Assembly: GCF_000341345.1 (NCBI RefSeq)
Contig: NC_020302.1
Span: 1,344,075 to 1,408,074, forward strand
Direction: 5' to 3'
Length of the DNA: 64,000 nucleotides
Source: Corynebacterium halotolerans YIM 70093 = DSM 44683
GTDB taxonomy: Bacteria > Actinomycetota > Actinomycetes > Mycobacteriales > Mycobacteriaceae
Shown: piece by piece, positions 39,470-48,481 of the stretch
How the letters are laid out: each line of letters begins with the position of its first letter
How positions within the stretch are numbered: the first letter of the stretch is position 1
Notes under the pieces: generated by a model
Databases searched by the model: none
Seen by the model: only the letters and a program-made list of their open reading frames with translations
What the model was told of the DNA's origin: nothing
Position numbers and translations under genes: made by a program

Positions 39470-40480
39470 ATGTCCCACATCCGCGACACCTCCCGCGTGA
39501 CCCCGGACGTCGACACCGGATCCACCACGCCCACCCCATCCATCTCCGCCACCGAGGACCGCGCCGCCTACATCGCCGCGCTGGGATTCCCGATCCTGGT
39601 GATCATCGGTGGAATCGTCGGTTTCACCGCCTCAGATGCGGTGTCGACGATCTCCGGCTGGACCAACACGCTGCTCGGGATCGTGATGTTCGGCATGGGG
39701 CTCACCCTCAGGCCCGTCGATTTCGCACTCGTGGCCAGACGACCCCTGCCGGTGGCGATCGGCGTTGTCGCCCAGTACGTGCTCATGCCCCTCATCGCGC
39801 TGCTGGTCGTGTGGATCCTGCAGCTGCCCCCCGAGATCGCCGCGGGTGTCATCCTGGTCGGCTGCGCGCCCGGCGGCACCAGCTCAAACGTCGTCTCCTA
39901 CCTGGCGCGGGGTGACGTGGCACTGTCGGTGACCATGACCTCCGTCTCCACGCTCCTGGCGCCGCTCCTCACTCCGCTGCTCACCCTGTGGCTCGCCGGG
40001 CGGTACATGCCCCTCGACGCCGGTTCAATGGCGCTGTCCATCGTCCAGGTGGTCCTGGTCCCGGTCATCGCCGGTCTGCTCATCCGGTTGCTCCTCCCCC
40101 GGGTCGTTGAGGCGGTGCTGCCGGTCCTGCCGTGGGTGTCGGTGGTGGCCATCGCCATGATCGTCGCCATCGTCGTCTCCGGTTCCCGCGACGTCATCGT
40201 GGAGGCGGGCCTGATCGTGCTGGTGGCGGTGATCATCCACAACGCCCTGGGGTACCTCCTGGGCTATCTCGCCGGCCGGTTCACGGGGCAGCCCGTTCCG
40301 GCCCGGCGCACCATGGCCGTCGAGGTCGGGATGCAGAACTCCGGTCTGGCGGCCGGTCTGGCCACCCAGTACATGTCGCCGTTGGCCGCACTGCCGGGTG
40401 CGGTGTTCTCGGTGTGGCACAACCTCTCCGGCGCCGTGGTGGCGGCGCTGTGCCGTGCCGCCGACCGGCCCCGCCGCTGA
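39470..40480 (+). CDS. Bile acid:sodium symporter (BASS) family transporter
   Basis: 336 residues. After about 35 polar residues come nine to ten hydrophobic segments. BASS hallmarks are present: [22 protein letters not shown] (the sodium-site motif of the first repeat) and [28 protein letters not shown] (the second). Bacterial members carry pantoate, keto acids, or unknown anions. AGGAAG precedes the ATG. From memory the same type of gene precedes gatB in C. glutamicum. The leader RNA candidate upstream suggests metabolite or temperature control. The substrate is unknown. Confidence 0.85.
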   Translation: MSHIRDTSRVTPDVDTGSTTPTPSISATEDRAAYIAALGFPILVIIGGIVGFTASDAVSTISGWTNTLLGIVMFGMGLTLRPVDFALVARRPLPVAIGVVAQYVLMPLIALLVVWILQLPPEIAAGVILVGCAPGGTSSNVVSYLARGDVALSVTMTSVSTLLAPLLTPLLTLWLAGRYMPLDAGSMALSIVQVVLVPVIAGLLIRLLLPRVVEAVLPVLPWVSVVAIAMIVAIVVSGSRDVIVEAGLIVLVAVIIHNALGYLLGYLAGRFTGQPVPARRTMAVEVGMQNSGLAAGLATQYMSPLAALPGAVFSVWHNLSGAVVAALCRAADRPRR

Positions 40481-40553
40481 CGCGGACGTCGAGACGCAGC
40501 GGGGAGCCCACCGGGGGCGTCGACCTTCTGGCGCGTACGCGAACGGGACAATC

Positions 40554-40566
40554 TAGAATGGTCGCC
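40554..40566 (+). promoter_or_regulatory. -10 of gatB
   Basis: TAGAAT (40554-40559), seven bases, then ATG 40567; no ribosome site, so leaderless. Confidence 0.55.
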
Positions 40567-42072
40567 ATGACTGCCGCCACGTATGACCTGATGGACTTCG
40601 ACGAGGTCCTGGAAAAATTCGATCCTGTCATGGGCCTGGAGGTCCACGTCGAGCTGGGGACGGAGACCAAGATGTTCTCCGCCAGCTCCGCGCACTTCGG
40701 CGCAGAACCCAACACCAACGTCGACCCGGTCTCGCTCGGCCTGCCGGGCGCCCTGCCCGTGGTCAACGCCAAGGGTGTGGAGTGGGCCATCAAGATCGGC
40801 CTGGCGCTCAACTGCGAGATCGCCGAGTCCTCGCGCTTCGCCCGGAAGAACTACTTCTACCCGGACCAGCCGAAGAACTACCAGATCTCCCAGTACGACG
40901 AGCCGATCGCCTACAACGGCTACCTCGACATCATCCTCGAGGACGGCACCGAGTGGCGGGTGGAGATCGAGCGCGCCCACATGGAGGAGGACACCGGCAA
41001 GCTCACCCACCTGGGCGGCGAGAGCGGCCGCATTCACGGCGCGACGGCCTCCCTGGTCGACTGCAACCGGGCGGGCATCCCGCTGATCGAGATCGTCACC
41101 AAGCCGATCGAGGGGGCCGGCGAGCGTGCCCCGGAGATCGCGCGCGCCTACGTCTCCGCGCTGCGCGACCTGGTCAAGGCCCTCGGCGTCTCCGACGCCC
41201 GCATGGACCAGGGCAGCATGCGGGTGGACTCCAACCTCTCGCTGCGCCCCATCGGGCAGTACGAGTTCGGCACCCGCACCGAGACCAAGAACATCAACTC
41301 GCTGAAGTCGGTCGAGCAGGCCGTGCGCTTCGAGATGATGCGCCAGGCCGCCGCCCTCGAGAACGGCGAGGAGATCGTCCAGGAGACCCGCCACTACCAG
41401 GAGGGCGACGGCTCGACCTCCAAGGGACGTCCGAAGGAGACCGCCGAGGACTACCGCTACTTCAACGACCCCGACCTGCCCCCGGTCATCGCGCCGAAGG
41501 ACTGGGTCGAGGAGATCCGCTCCACGCTGCCCGAGCTGCCCTGGGTGCGCCGCGCACGTATCCAGAAGGAGTGGCAGCTCTCCGACGCCGAGATGCGCGA
41601 CCTGGTCAACGCCGGCGCCCTCGACCGCATCATCGAGACCGTCGAGGTCGGCGCCACCCCGAACGAGGCGCGTTCCTGGTGGGTGTCCTACCTGTCGCAG
41701 AAGGCCAATGAGACCGGTGTCGAGCTGGAGGACCTGTCGATCACCCCGACCGAGGTCGCCCGCGTGGTCACACTCGTCAACGAGGGCAAGCTGACCACCA
41801 AGCTCGCCCGGCAGGCCGTCGACGGCGTCCTCGCCGACGAGGGCACCGTCGACGAGGTCGTCGCTGCCCGGGGCCTGGAGGTCGTGCGTGACGACGGCGC
41901 GATCGAGGCCGCCGTGGACGAGGCGTTGGCGGCCAACCCGGACATCGTCGAGAAGTACCGCGCCGGCAACAAGAAGGTCACCGGCGCCATCGTCGGTGCC
42001 GTCATGAAGGCCACGAAGGGTAAGGCCGACCCGGCCCAGGTGAACAAGCTGATCGCCGAAAAGCTGCAGTAA
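40567..42072 (+). CDS. gatB: Asp/Glu-tRNA amidotransferase subunit B
   Basis: GatB, 501 residues, the kinase/amidotransferase subunit that activates misacylated Glu-tRNA-Gln or Asp-tRNA-Asn. Hallmarks: [37 protein letters not shown], and the C-terminal YqeY-like tRNA-binding domain ([19 protein letters not shown]). Unlinked from gatCA by 8 kb. The start follows a -10 element at the leaderless distance; the long frame upstream belongs to another phase of the BASS gene. Confidence 0.96.
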   Translation: MTAATYDLMDFDEVLEKFDPVMGLEVHVELGTETKMFSASSAHFGAEPNTNVDPVSLGLPGALPVVNAKGVEWAIKIGLALNCEIAESSRFARKNYFYPDQPKNYQISQYDEPIAYNGYLDIILEDGTEWRVEIERAHMEEDTGKLTHLGGESGRIHGATASLVDCNRAGIPLIEIVTKPIEGAGERAPEIARAYVSALRDLVKALGVSDARMDQGSMRVDSNLSLRPIGQYEFGTRTETKNINSLKSVEQAVRFEMMRQAAALENGEEIVQETRHYQEGDGSTSKGRPKETAEDYRYFNDPDLPPVIAPKDWVEEIRSTLPELPWVRRARIQKEWQLSDAEMRDLVNAGALDRIIETVEVGATPNEARSWWVSYLSQKANETGVELEDLSITPTEVARVVTLVNEGKLTTKLARQAVDGVLADEGTVDEVVAARGLEVVRDDGAIEAAVDEALAANPDIVEKYRAGNKKVTGAIVGAVMKATKGKADPAQVNKLIAEKLQ

Positions 42073-42090
42073 GTCTTCTCCCGCTGAACA

Positions 42091-42122
42091 GGGCCCCGAC
42101 CTTCACGGTCGGGGTCCCTTTT
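42091..42122 (+). terminator. Intrinsic terminator of gatB
   Basis: 11-bp stem (42091-42101 with 42107-42117, one G-U pair), loop TTCAC, then CTTTT. Confidence 0.85.
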
Positions 42123-42603
42123 GGCGTCGTAACCGCCCCGGCCCCCGGGGGAACGGCGGGGACGAAGCGGAGGATCCAGATCCGGTGACGAAACCGGCAC
42201 GGATGCCGCCGTTGCTCCCACCGCGCGAACCGCCGGGGCCCCGGGCGGCATCAGAGCAGGTCACAGGGGGCAGATATGGAGAATCCGCCGCAGGTGTCCG
42301 CAGCACGGGGGAACCGGGGGTCTGCGTCGCGGAGGGGTCCCACCGCGTCGTCCCGGGTCTGCTTTATGCCGCTTCTGCCGTGCTTTATTTCTCCGGGCCT
42401 GTTAAGGTCAGTGCCCGTTGCACGGGAAAGCGAGACGTGGTCGCAGACTCCCGGTGGATAACGATTGGAAGCGGTTCGGGGGAACCGTGCGGGGGCCGGG
42501 AATGCTCGACCGCGTCCGACGTCAGAAAACAACTGACGGGGTGCGCGACCTCCCGTGCGTGCGCACCTCGCCACACTCAGTGTGCGAAGGACTGAATTTC
42601 AAA
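42123..42603 (+). other. Gene-free region and structured leader of the YkvI-like gene
   Basis: No gene recognised in 480 bp. The last 90 bases hold three hairpins: CGTCAG-N7-CTGACG (42520-42538), GTGCG-TG-CGCAC (42555-42566) and CACAC-TCA-GTGTG (42572-42584). The CGCAC arm of the second could instead pair with GTGCG at 42582-42586, so the last two folds exclude each other. TAAGGT around 42401 is a possible -10. Confidence 0.35.
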
Positions 42604-43899
42604 GTGCTGAAAAAGACCGTCACCATCGCGTTGGCGTTCGTGGGATTACTGGTGGGGGCCGGTTTTGCATCGGGCCAGGAGGTGATCCAGTACTTCATCT
42701 CCTTCGGGTCCATGGGACTGTGGGGGGTCGTCGTCGCCGGTGTCCTCATGTGTCTGGCGGGAGCGGTGATCCTCCAGATGGGCAGCTATTTCCTCGCCGA
42801 CGACCACAATGCGGTGTTCCGGAATGTCGCCCACCCGATCGTCTCGCGGTTCCTGGACATCTCCACGACCCTGACGCTGTTCTGCATCGGCTTCGTCATG
42901 ATCGCCGGCGCCGGCTCCAACCTGGAACAGCAGTTCGGGTTGCCCACCTGGGTCGGGGCGGCCCTGATGACCGTGCTGGTGCTGGTCTCAGGTCTCCTGA
43001 ACGTCGAGAAGATCAGCCAGGTGATCGGCGGCATCACCCCGCTGATCATCATCGCGGTCATCGTCGCCGGGGTCTACACCCTGTTCAACCTCCCCGAGGA
43101 CCTCACGGGACTGTCGGGCATCGCGGCCCAGGAGTCGTCGGCGCTGTCGCACTGGCTGCTCTCCGCGGTCAACTACACCTCCATGGCACTGATGCTCGGC
43201 CTGTCCATGCTGCTGGTCATCGGCGGTAACGCGCTGAGCCCGAAGGCCGCCGGCATCGGCGGATTCGCCGGTGGCCTCGTGTTCACGGTGCTGCTGCTCA
43301 TCCTGGCCTTCGTGCTGTTCCTCAATATCGGGACCGTCGCCGGAACCGACATGCCGCTGCTGGCGGTCTTCGATCAGATGCACCCGGCCGTGGGCGTGAT
43401 CGTCGCCCTGGTCATCTACGCGATGATCTACAACACCGCCATCGGCATGTTCTACGCCCTGGGCAAGCGCCTGACCGCGAAGCGCCCGGAGAGGTTCCGC
43501 CCGGTGTTCGTCATCGGCACGCTGGCCGGCTTTGTCGTCAGTTTCCTGGGCTTCAGCAATCTGCTGGGCTGGGTCTACCCGGTCCTCGGCTACATCGGCA
43601 TGGTCATGATCGTCGTCATGGTCGTCGCCTGGGTGCGCGGCCGCGCCCGCATCGGCCGGGAGATCCGGATCCGCGACCGCCTGCGCGAGCTGGCCTTCAT
43701 CAAGCTCCACCCCCGCAAGAAGCTGTCCAGGCGGGATGAGCAGGAGGTCCGTGGCCTGGCCGGGGACTCCTGCGTCGACGGGCGCGAGCTGTGGGAGTCC
43801 CTCCAGGAGGAGGTCATGGACGAGCTCGAGCGCTCCTCGGACATCAGGGTCGAGGTGGACACCGGCCGGGATGTCCGGGCCACCACCGGGCGCGGCTGA
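42604..43899 (+). CDS. YkvI-family membrane protein
   Basis: 431 residues, about eleven membrane segments and a 75-residue basic/acidic cytoplasmic tail. It resembles COG3949 (YkvI), distant relatives of amino-acid/sodium symporters with the LeuT-like fold. The first helix FVGLLVGAGFASGQEVIQYF contains the unwound GxGxxSG-like stretch of that fold. GTG 42604 starts just before helix 1 and has GAAGGA twelve bases upstream; the in-frame codons further up show no membrane or family signal. The tail (LSRRDEQEVRGLAGDSC onward) is unusual in length. Substrate unknown. Confidence 0.75.
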   Translation: MLKKTVTIALAFVGLLVGAGFASGQEVIQYFISFGSMGLWGVVVAGVLMCLAGAVILQMGSYFLADDHNAVFRNVAHPIVSRFLDISTTLTLFCIGFVMIAGAGSNLEQQFGLPTWVGAALMTVLVLVSGLLNVEKISQVIGGITPLIIIAVIVAGVYTLFNLPEDLTGLSGIAAQESSALSHWLLSAVNYTSMALMLGLSMLLVIGGNALSPKAAGIGGFAGGLVFTVLLLILAFVLFLNIGTVAGTDMPLLAVFDQMHPAVGVIVALVIYAMIYNTAIGMFYALGKRLTAKRPERFRPVFVIGTLAGFVVSFLGFSNLLGWVYPVLGYIGMVMIVVMVVAWVRGRARIGREIRIRDRLRELAFIKLHPRKKLSRRDEQEVRGLAGDSCVDGRELWESLQEEVMDELERSSDIRVEVDTGRDVRATTGRG

Positions 43900-43927
43900 G
43901 CCGGCACCCGCTCGTAGTAGCTTCCGA

Positions 43928-43957
43928 GACGTGCCCCGCCCTACAGCGGGGCACGTC
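43928..43957 (+). terminator. Terminator hairpin after the YkvI-like gene
   Basis: Perfect 12-bp stem GACGTGCCCCGC / GCGGGGCACGTC with a 6-base loop; followed by GTTGTCC, a weak T-run. Confidence 0.7.
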
Positions 43958-44001
43958 GTTGTCCGCTCCGTGGGGAGGGGCGGGAAAAACCACCGCCCCT
44001 A

Positions 44002-44049
44002 TTGACGTGTCAACATCACACTCCTACACTTAAACTTTAAAGTTAAAGT
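44002..44049 (+). promoter_or_regulatory. Promoter and MarR-type operator of the dioxygenase-like gene
   Basis: TTGACG (44002-44007), 17 bases, TACACT (44025-44030): a good sigma-A promoter. From 44028 to 44049 runs a 22-bp palindrome with one mismatched pair, overlapping the -10 and the start point. Its first 16 bases (44028-44043) match the site at 46692-46707 in 13 of 16 positions. Confidence 0.75.
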
Positions 44050-44067
44050 AATGGAAAGGGAAAGAAA

Positions 44068-44997
44068 ATGACCACGCTGCAGAACGCCACCCTCAACGCC
44101 GACACCACCATGGACGCCGTGACCCTCCGGGTTGGTGACCTGGAGAACATGTCCTCCTACTACTCGGGCGCGCTGGCCCTGGAACCCCTCGAGGAGAAGA
44201 GTCACGGCGACGAGGTCTACCGCGTACTGGGCAGGAGGGGGGCGCCGCTCATCCGGCTCATCGCCACGCCGGATCTGCCGGTGGGCAACCCCCGCCAGGC
44301 CGGGCTCTTCCACACCGCCTGGCTGTTCCCGGACGCCGCGAACCTCGCGGCGACCGTCTACCACGCCGCCCGGGACCCGCGCAGCCGCTTCGTCGGCTCG
44401 AGCGACCACCTGGTCAGCGAGGCCTTCTACTTCACGGATCCGGAGGGCAACGGCATCGAGCTCTACGTCGACCGGCCGCGCGGGGCCTGGAGGTACACCG
44501 CGGGTGAGGTGGACATGGACACCATCCGGCTCGATCCGAACAGGTACCTCTCCGAACATCTGACGGAGGCGACGGTGGGCGACACCACCAGTCTCGACGG
44601 CGAGGTCGGCCACGTCCACCTCCAGGTCGGCGAGCTGGACCGGGCCCGGGACTTCTATGTCGGCGCCCTCGGCTTCGAGGTGACGCAGTCCCGGTACCCC
44701 GGCGCCCTGTTCGCCTCCGCCGGCGGTTACCACCACCACGTGGCCATGAACATCTGGAACAGCCGGGGAGCGGGCCCGCGCGCGGCGACCCTCGGCCTCG
44801 GCAACGTCGCGGTCACCGTGCCCGCGCGTGAGGATCTCGACCTGCTCGTCGCCCGACTGCGGGCCGCGGATCTGCAGTTCAGCGACGACGGCCGGACCGT
44901 CGCGGTGCGCGACCCGTGGAACACGCAGGTGACGGTCTCCCTGCCGGGCACCACCACCGAGGGCCTGCTGCTCCCGGAGCACCGCCCGCTCGCCTAG
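44068..44997 (+). CDS. VOC-family protein, catechol 2,3-dioxygenase-like
   Basis: 309 residues made of two VOC modules (about 15-130 and 170-300), the layout of CatE/MhqO-type extradiol dioxygenases. Second-module histidines are visible in GHVHLQV and GGYHHHVAMN. The usual closing glutamate is replaced in DPWNTQVTV, while the first module keeps DPEGNGIELYVD. The metal site is therefore not standard, and activity on catechols or quinones needs care. GAAAGG precedes the ATG. Expression is under an operator shared with the MarR/aldo-keto reductase promoter, so it should respond to the same effector. Confidence 0.8.
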   Translation: MTTLQNATLNADTTMDAVTLRVGDLENMSSYYSGALALEPLEEKSHGDEVYRVLGRRGAPLIRLIATPDLPVGNPRQAGLFHTAWLFPDAANLAATVYHAARDPRSRFVGSSDHLVSEAFYFTDPEGNGIELYVDRPRGAWRYTAGEVDMDTIRLDPNRYLSEHLTEATVGDTTSLDGEVGHVHLQVGELDRARDFYVGALGFEVTQSRYPGALFASAGGYHHHVAMNIWNSRGAGPRAATLGLGNVAVTVPAREDLDLLVARLRAADLQFSDDGRTVAVRDPWNTQVTVSLPGTTTEGLLLPEHRPLA

Positions 44998-45046
44998 GCG
45001 GGGAAGACCCTCGACACCGGGGCGCGTGGCGGGGCACACTGGTGCC

Positions 45047-46147
45047 ATGAGCTTCCACAGGACCGCCTCCTCCTCCCGCACCCCCGCCGTCGACCGCTAC
45101 GAGGACATGCCCTACCGCCGGGTGGGGAACTCGGGCCTCCGGCTGCCCGCCATCTCGCTGGGCCTGTGGCACAACTTCGGGGACGACAGGCCGCTCGAGA
45201 CGCAACGGGCGATCGTCCGCCGCGCCTTCGACCGGGGCGTCACGCACTTCGACCTGGCCAACAACTACGGCCCGCCGCCCGGTTCCGCCGAAGCCAACTT
45301 CGGGCGCGTCCTGCGCGAGGATCTCGCCGCCCACCGCGACGAGCTGATCATCTCGTCGAAGGCCGGCTGGGACATGTGGCCCGGCCCCTACGGCTTCGGG
45401 GGCTCCCGCAAGTACCTCACGGCCTCTCTCGACCAGTCACTGACGCGGCTGGGCGTGGACTACGTGGACATCTTCTACCACCACCGGCCGGATCCGGACA
45501 CCCCGCTGGAGGAGACCCTCTACGCCCTGCGCGACATGGTCACCGCCGGCAAGGCCCTGTATGTGGGCATCTCCTCCTACGGCCCGGAACTGACCGCGGA
45601 GGCCGCCGAGTTCATGGCGGAGGAGGGGTGCCCGCTGCTGATTCACCAGCCGAGCTACTCGATCGTCAACCGCTGGGTGGAGGAGCCCGGCGAGGACGGG
45701 GAGTCCCTGCTGCAGTCGGCCGCCGCCAACGGGCTCGGCGTGATCGCCTTCTCCCCGCTGGCCCAGGGGCTGCTGACCAACCGTTACCTGGAGGGGGTGC
45801 CGGCGGATTCGCGGGCAGCGGCGCAGAAGTCGCTGTCGGGGGAGATGCTCAGCGAGGAGAACCTGGCCATGGTCTCCCGCCTCAACGACATCGCCCGGGA
45901 GCGGGAGCAGACGCTGGCCCAGATGGCGATCGCGTGGGTGCTGCGCCAGCAGGGCGACTACGGGGCGGAGACCGTCGCCTCGGCGCTCATCGGCGCCTCC
46001 AGCGTGGCCCAGCTCGACGAGAACCTCGACACCCTCGACCATCTCGAGTTCACCGCTGCCGAACTCAGGGCCATCGACGAGGTCGCCCGCGACGCCGGCA
46101 TCAACATCTGGGCGGGGGCGACGGCCTCGCGCATCCACGGCGACTGA
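45047..46147 (+). CDS. Aldo/keto reductase, YghZ-like
   Basis: 366 residues, NADPH-dependent TIM-barrel reductase. The catalytic tetrad is visible: Asp and Tyr in HFDLANNYGPP, Lys in ISSKAGWDMW, His in YHHRPDPDT. The long N-terminal start and the WPGPYGFGGSRKYL loop match the YghZ/L-glyceraldehyde-3-phosphate reductase group, which detoxifies methylglyoxal-type aldehydes. ATG 45047 lies six bases after CACACT and lacks a clear ribosome site; it may be leaderless. 50 bp after the VOC gene, so it could be co-transcribed. Confidence 0.85.
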   Translation: MSFHRTASSSRTPAVDRYEDMPYRRVGNSGLRLPAISLGLWHNFGDDRPLETQRAIVRRAFDRGVTHFDLANNYGPPPGSAEANFGRVLREDLAAHRDELIISSKAGWDMWPGPYGFGGSRKYLTASLDQSLTRLGVDYVDIFYHHRPDPDTPLEETLYALRDMVTAGKALYVGISSYGPELTAEAAEFMAEEGCPLLIHQPSYSIVNRWVEEPGEDGESLLQSAAANGLGVIAFSPLAQGLLTNRYLEGVPADSRAAAQKSLSGEMLSEENLAMVSRLNDIAREREQTLAQMAIAWVLRQQGDYGAETVASALIGASSVAQLDENLDTLDHLEFTAAELRAIDEVARDAGINIWAGATASRIHGD

Positions 46148-46174
46148 CGCGGGCGTCGGCACGCGGTCGCACCG

Positions 46175-46651
46175 TCACGCGCGTGGCGTGCCGGGTGGCT
46201 CGAGTCCGCCGAGGACCTTGGACAGCAGGTCGCCGAGCTGCACGGTCTCATCCTCCGTCAGGGTGTCGAAGACGCGTCGGCGGACCTCCGTGACGTGGCC
46301 GGGGGCGGCCCCGCGGAGGAAGGCACGGCCCTCCTCCGTCAGGGAGGCGATGTTCGTGCGCCGGTCGCCGGGGGAGGGCTGACGCACCACCCATCCCCGC
46401 TTCTCCAGACGGCTGACCACGTGGGAGAGGTGGGAGGCGGACATGTCGGACAGCCTGGCCAGCTCCGTCATGCTCAGTTGCTCGCCGGGGGCCATGGAGA
46501 TCTGGGCCAGGGCGAAGTAGTCGCGGTGGTTGACCCCCGAGTCGCGTTTGAGCTGTTCGTCGAGACGGACCGGAAGCCACTCGCTGACCGACCACAGGGC
46601 CAGCCAGGTGCGGGATTCGGCGGTGTTCAGCCAGTTGACCGGTTCATTCAT
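46175..46651 (-). CDS. MarR-family repressor
   Basis: 158 residues. Winged-helix core: MTELARLSDMSASHLSHVVSRLEKRGWVVRQ, then the wing SPGDRRTNIASLTEEG. N- and C-terminal helices form the dimer. No cysteine is present, so sensing is by ligand rather than by thiol oxidation. ATG 46651 is eight bases after TACGAT on the minus strand; leaderless or one-base leader. Divergent from the aldo/keto reductase at 46765. The operator between them and its copy at 44028 define a small regulon. Confidence 0.86.
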   Translation of the reverse strand: MNEPVNWLNTAESRTWLALWSVSEWLPVRLDEQLKRDSGVNHRDYFALAQISMAPGEQLSMTELARLSDMSASHLSHVVSRLEKRGWVVRQPSPGDRRTNIASLTEEGRAFLRGAAPGHVTEVRRRVFDTLTEDETVQLGDLLSKVLGGLEPPGTPRA

Positions 46652-46691
46652 GGGTACCGATCGTAGCCGGTGGAGGTGCTCCGACGCCAAA

Positions 46692-46707
46692 ACTTGAGCC
46701 TTAAAGT
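46692..46707. promoter_or_regulatory. Second copy of the MarR-type operator
   Basis: ACTTGAGCCTTAAAGT, identical in 13 of 16 bases to 44028-44043. It lies between the divergent MarR and aldo/keto reductase genes. TAGGGT at 46720-46725 is the likely -10 of the reductase. Confidence 0.7.
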
Positions 46708-46764
46708 AAGCCGCGCCGTTAGGGTGGGGCCTGCACGGAACATCCACCCCCGAAAGGAACGGCC

Positions 46765-47703
46765 ATGACCCTGATTCCCCGTACCGATTTCGACGTCTTC
46801 CCGCTGAACCTGGGCACCAACCCCTTCGGCTGGACCGCGGACAGGGATGAGTCCTTCGCGATCCTCGATGCCTTCGTCGAGGCCGGCGGAAACTTCGTCG
46901 ACTCCGCGGACATCTACTCCATGTGGGCCGAGGGCAACTCCGGTGGCGAGTCGGAGGAGATCATCGGCCAGTGGCTGGCCTCCCGCGGCGCCGACAAACT
47001 CATCGTCGCCACCAAGTCCGGCGGTCACCCCTCCTCGGAGGGCCGTTCCCGCGAGGCCACCTACCGTGCGGTCGACGACTCCCTGCGGCGCCTCGGCCTG
47101 GAGACCATCGACATCTTCTACTACCACTACGACGACGAGAACATCCCGCTCGCCGAGCAGGCCGCCACCGCCGAGAGTCTGATCAGGGACGGCAGGATCC
47201 GGCACCTGGCCCTGTCCAATTACCGCCCCGAGCGCATGCGCGAGTTCTTCGAGATCACGCAGGGTTCCGCGGCGTTCCCGGTGGCCGTCCAGCCGCAGTA
47301 CAACCTCCTCCACCGCACGGACTACGAGGACTCCTACCGCCCGCTGGCCGAGGAGTTCCAGGCCGCGTCCTTCCCGTACTTCGCCCTCGCCTCGGGCGTG
47401 CTGACCGGCAAGTACCGCTCCAAGGCGGACCTCGAGGGCCGCGCCCGCCAGGGCTTCGCCGAGGACCTGGTCACCGATGACGCGCTCCGGGTCGTCGACG
47501 CCCTGGTCGAGGTCGCCGAGTCCGCGGACTCCGCCCCGACCACCGTCGCGCTGGCCTGGCTGCTGACCAAGGGGGTCACCGCCCCCATCGCCTCGGTCTC
47601 CACCCCGGACCAGCTGCCGGAACTCATGGCCGCCCCCGAACTCAGGCTTGACGACGCCGCCGTGGCCAGGCTCGACGAGGCCTCCGCACCGTTCGCCGGC
47701 TGA
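46765..47703 (+). CDS. Aldo/keto reductase
   Basis: 312 residues, a second, unrelated-subgroup aldo/keto reductase. Tetrad: Asp/Tyr in FVDSADIYSMW, Lys in VATKSGGH, His in FYYHYDDE. Shorter than the 45047 enzyme and closer to the YajO/YdhF-like reductases. CGAAAGGAAC is a good ribosome site. Controlled by the MarR operator at 46692. Probable role: reduction of reactive carbonyls or quinone-derived aldehydes; the substrate is not known. Confidence 0.86.
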   Translation: MTLIPRTDFDVFPLNLGTNPFGWTADRDESFAILDAFVEAGGNFVDSADIYSMWAEGNSGGESEEIIGQWLASRGADKLIVATKSGGHPSSEGRSREATYRAVDDSLRRLGLETIDIFYYHYDDENIPLAEQAATAESLIRDGRIRHLALSNYRPERMREFFEITQGSAAFPVAVQPQYNLLHRTDYEDSYRPLAEEFQAASFPYFALASGVLTGKYRSKADLEGRARQGFAEDLVTDDALRVVDALVEVAESADSAPTTVALAWLLTKGVTAPIASVSTPDQLPELMAAPELRLDDAAVARLDEASAPFAG

Positions 47704-47709
47704 TGACCG

Positions 47710-48411
47710 CTACTGCAGCGCCACCTGCACGGCGATGGCGACCAGCACGACGCCGATGACCACATTGAGCACCCGCCAGACGCGGGGGCTGGACAGGGGG
47801 CGCGACAGCACCCGGGCGCCGTAGCCGACCACCGGGAACCAGATGAGGCTGGCCAGCAGCGCTCCGCCGGCGAACAGCCAGCGCAGCGTCTCGCCGTACT
47901 GGTTGGCCATGCCACCGATCATCACCAGCGAGTCGAGGTACGCGCCCGGGTTGAGCCAGGTCAGTGCGATCGCCAACCACATCGGCTTCACCCACGACCG
48001 CTGCCGCCGCTGGCGCTGTCCCCGCCGGACCTCCGGCTCCACCCGCGTGCGGGTCGCCAGGGCGGTGCCGCCGCCGGAACCCCCGGGCTCCCCGCCGTGG
48101 GGCTCGGAGGAGTCGACCACACTGATCTTCCCCGGCGCCAGCGCGTCCCGGAAGGCGATGAGCGCGAACCATCCCAGATACGCCACGCCCGCCCACTTCA
48201 GGACGGTGAGCAGCAGGGGAGCGTGCTCGACGAGCGCGCCCACGCCCAGGGTCCCGCCGGTGAACAAAATCACGTCGGAGACGATGCAGACGATGATGAC
48301 GGCGGTGATCCCCTCACGGCGCACCCCCTGTTTGATCAGCAGAATGTTCTGGGGGCCGATGGCGACGATGAGGGACAGTCCCAGCAACAATCCGGCGAGC
48401 ACAATCGACAT
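47710..48411 (-). CDS. lysE: L-lysine/L-arginine exporter
   Basis: LysE, 233 residues, with six hydrophobic segments. The N-terminal LSLIVAIGPQNILLIKQGVRREG and the later WVKPMWLAIALTWLNPGAYLDS are family hallmarks and closely follow C. glutamicum LysE. The cytoplasmic loop between them (about 95-140) is longer and Gly/Arg-rich. It exports basic amino acids when they build up. Divergent from lysG with a 70-bp shared promoter region, as in C. glutamicum. ATG 48411 starts right at helix 1. Confidence 0.93.
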   Translation of the reverse strand: MSIVLAGLLLGLSLIVAIGPQNILLIKQGVRREGITAVIIVCIVSDVILFTGGTLGVGALVEHAPLLLTVLKWAGVAYLGWFALIAFRDALAPGKISVVDSSEPHGGEPGGSGGGTALATRTRVEPEVRRGQRQRRQRSWVKPMWLAIALTWLNPGAYLDSLVMIGGMANQYGETLRWLFAGGALLASLIWFPVVGYGARVLSRPLSSPRVWRVLNVVIGVVLVAIAVQVALQ

Positions 48412-48469
48412 ACCCGACAGTCTCGTCCATCGCACCCATGAAGACCAGTTAAGTTCCTTCAGCGTGGTT

Positions 48470-48481
48470 TAGAATTGCTTC
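48470..48481 (+). promoter_or_regulatory. -10 of lysG
   Basis: TAGAAT (48470-48475), six bases, then ATG 48482; likely leaderless. Confidence 0.5.
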
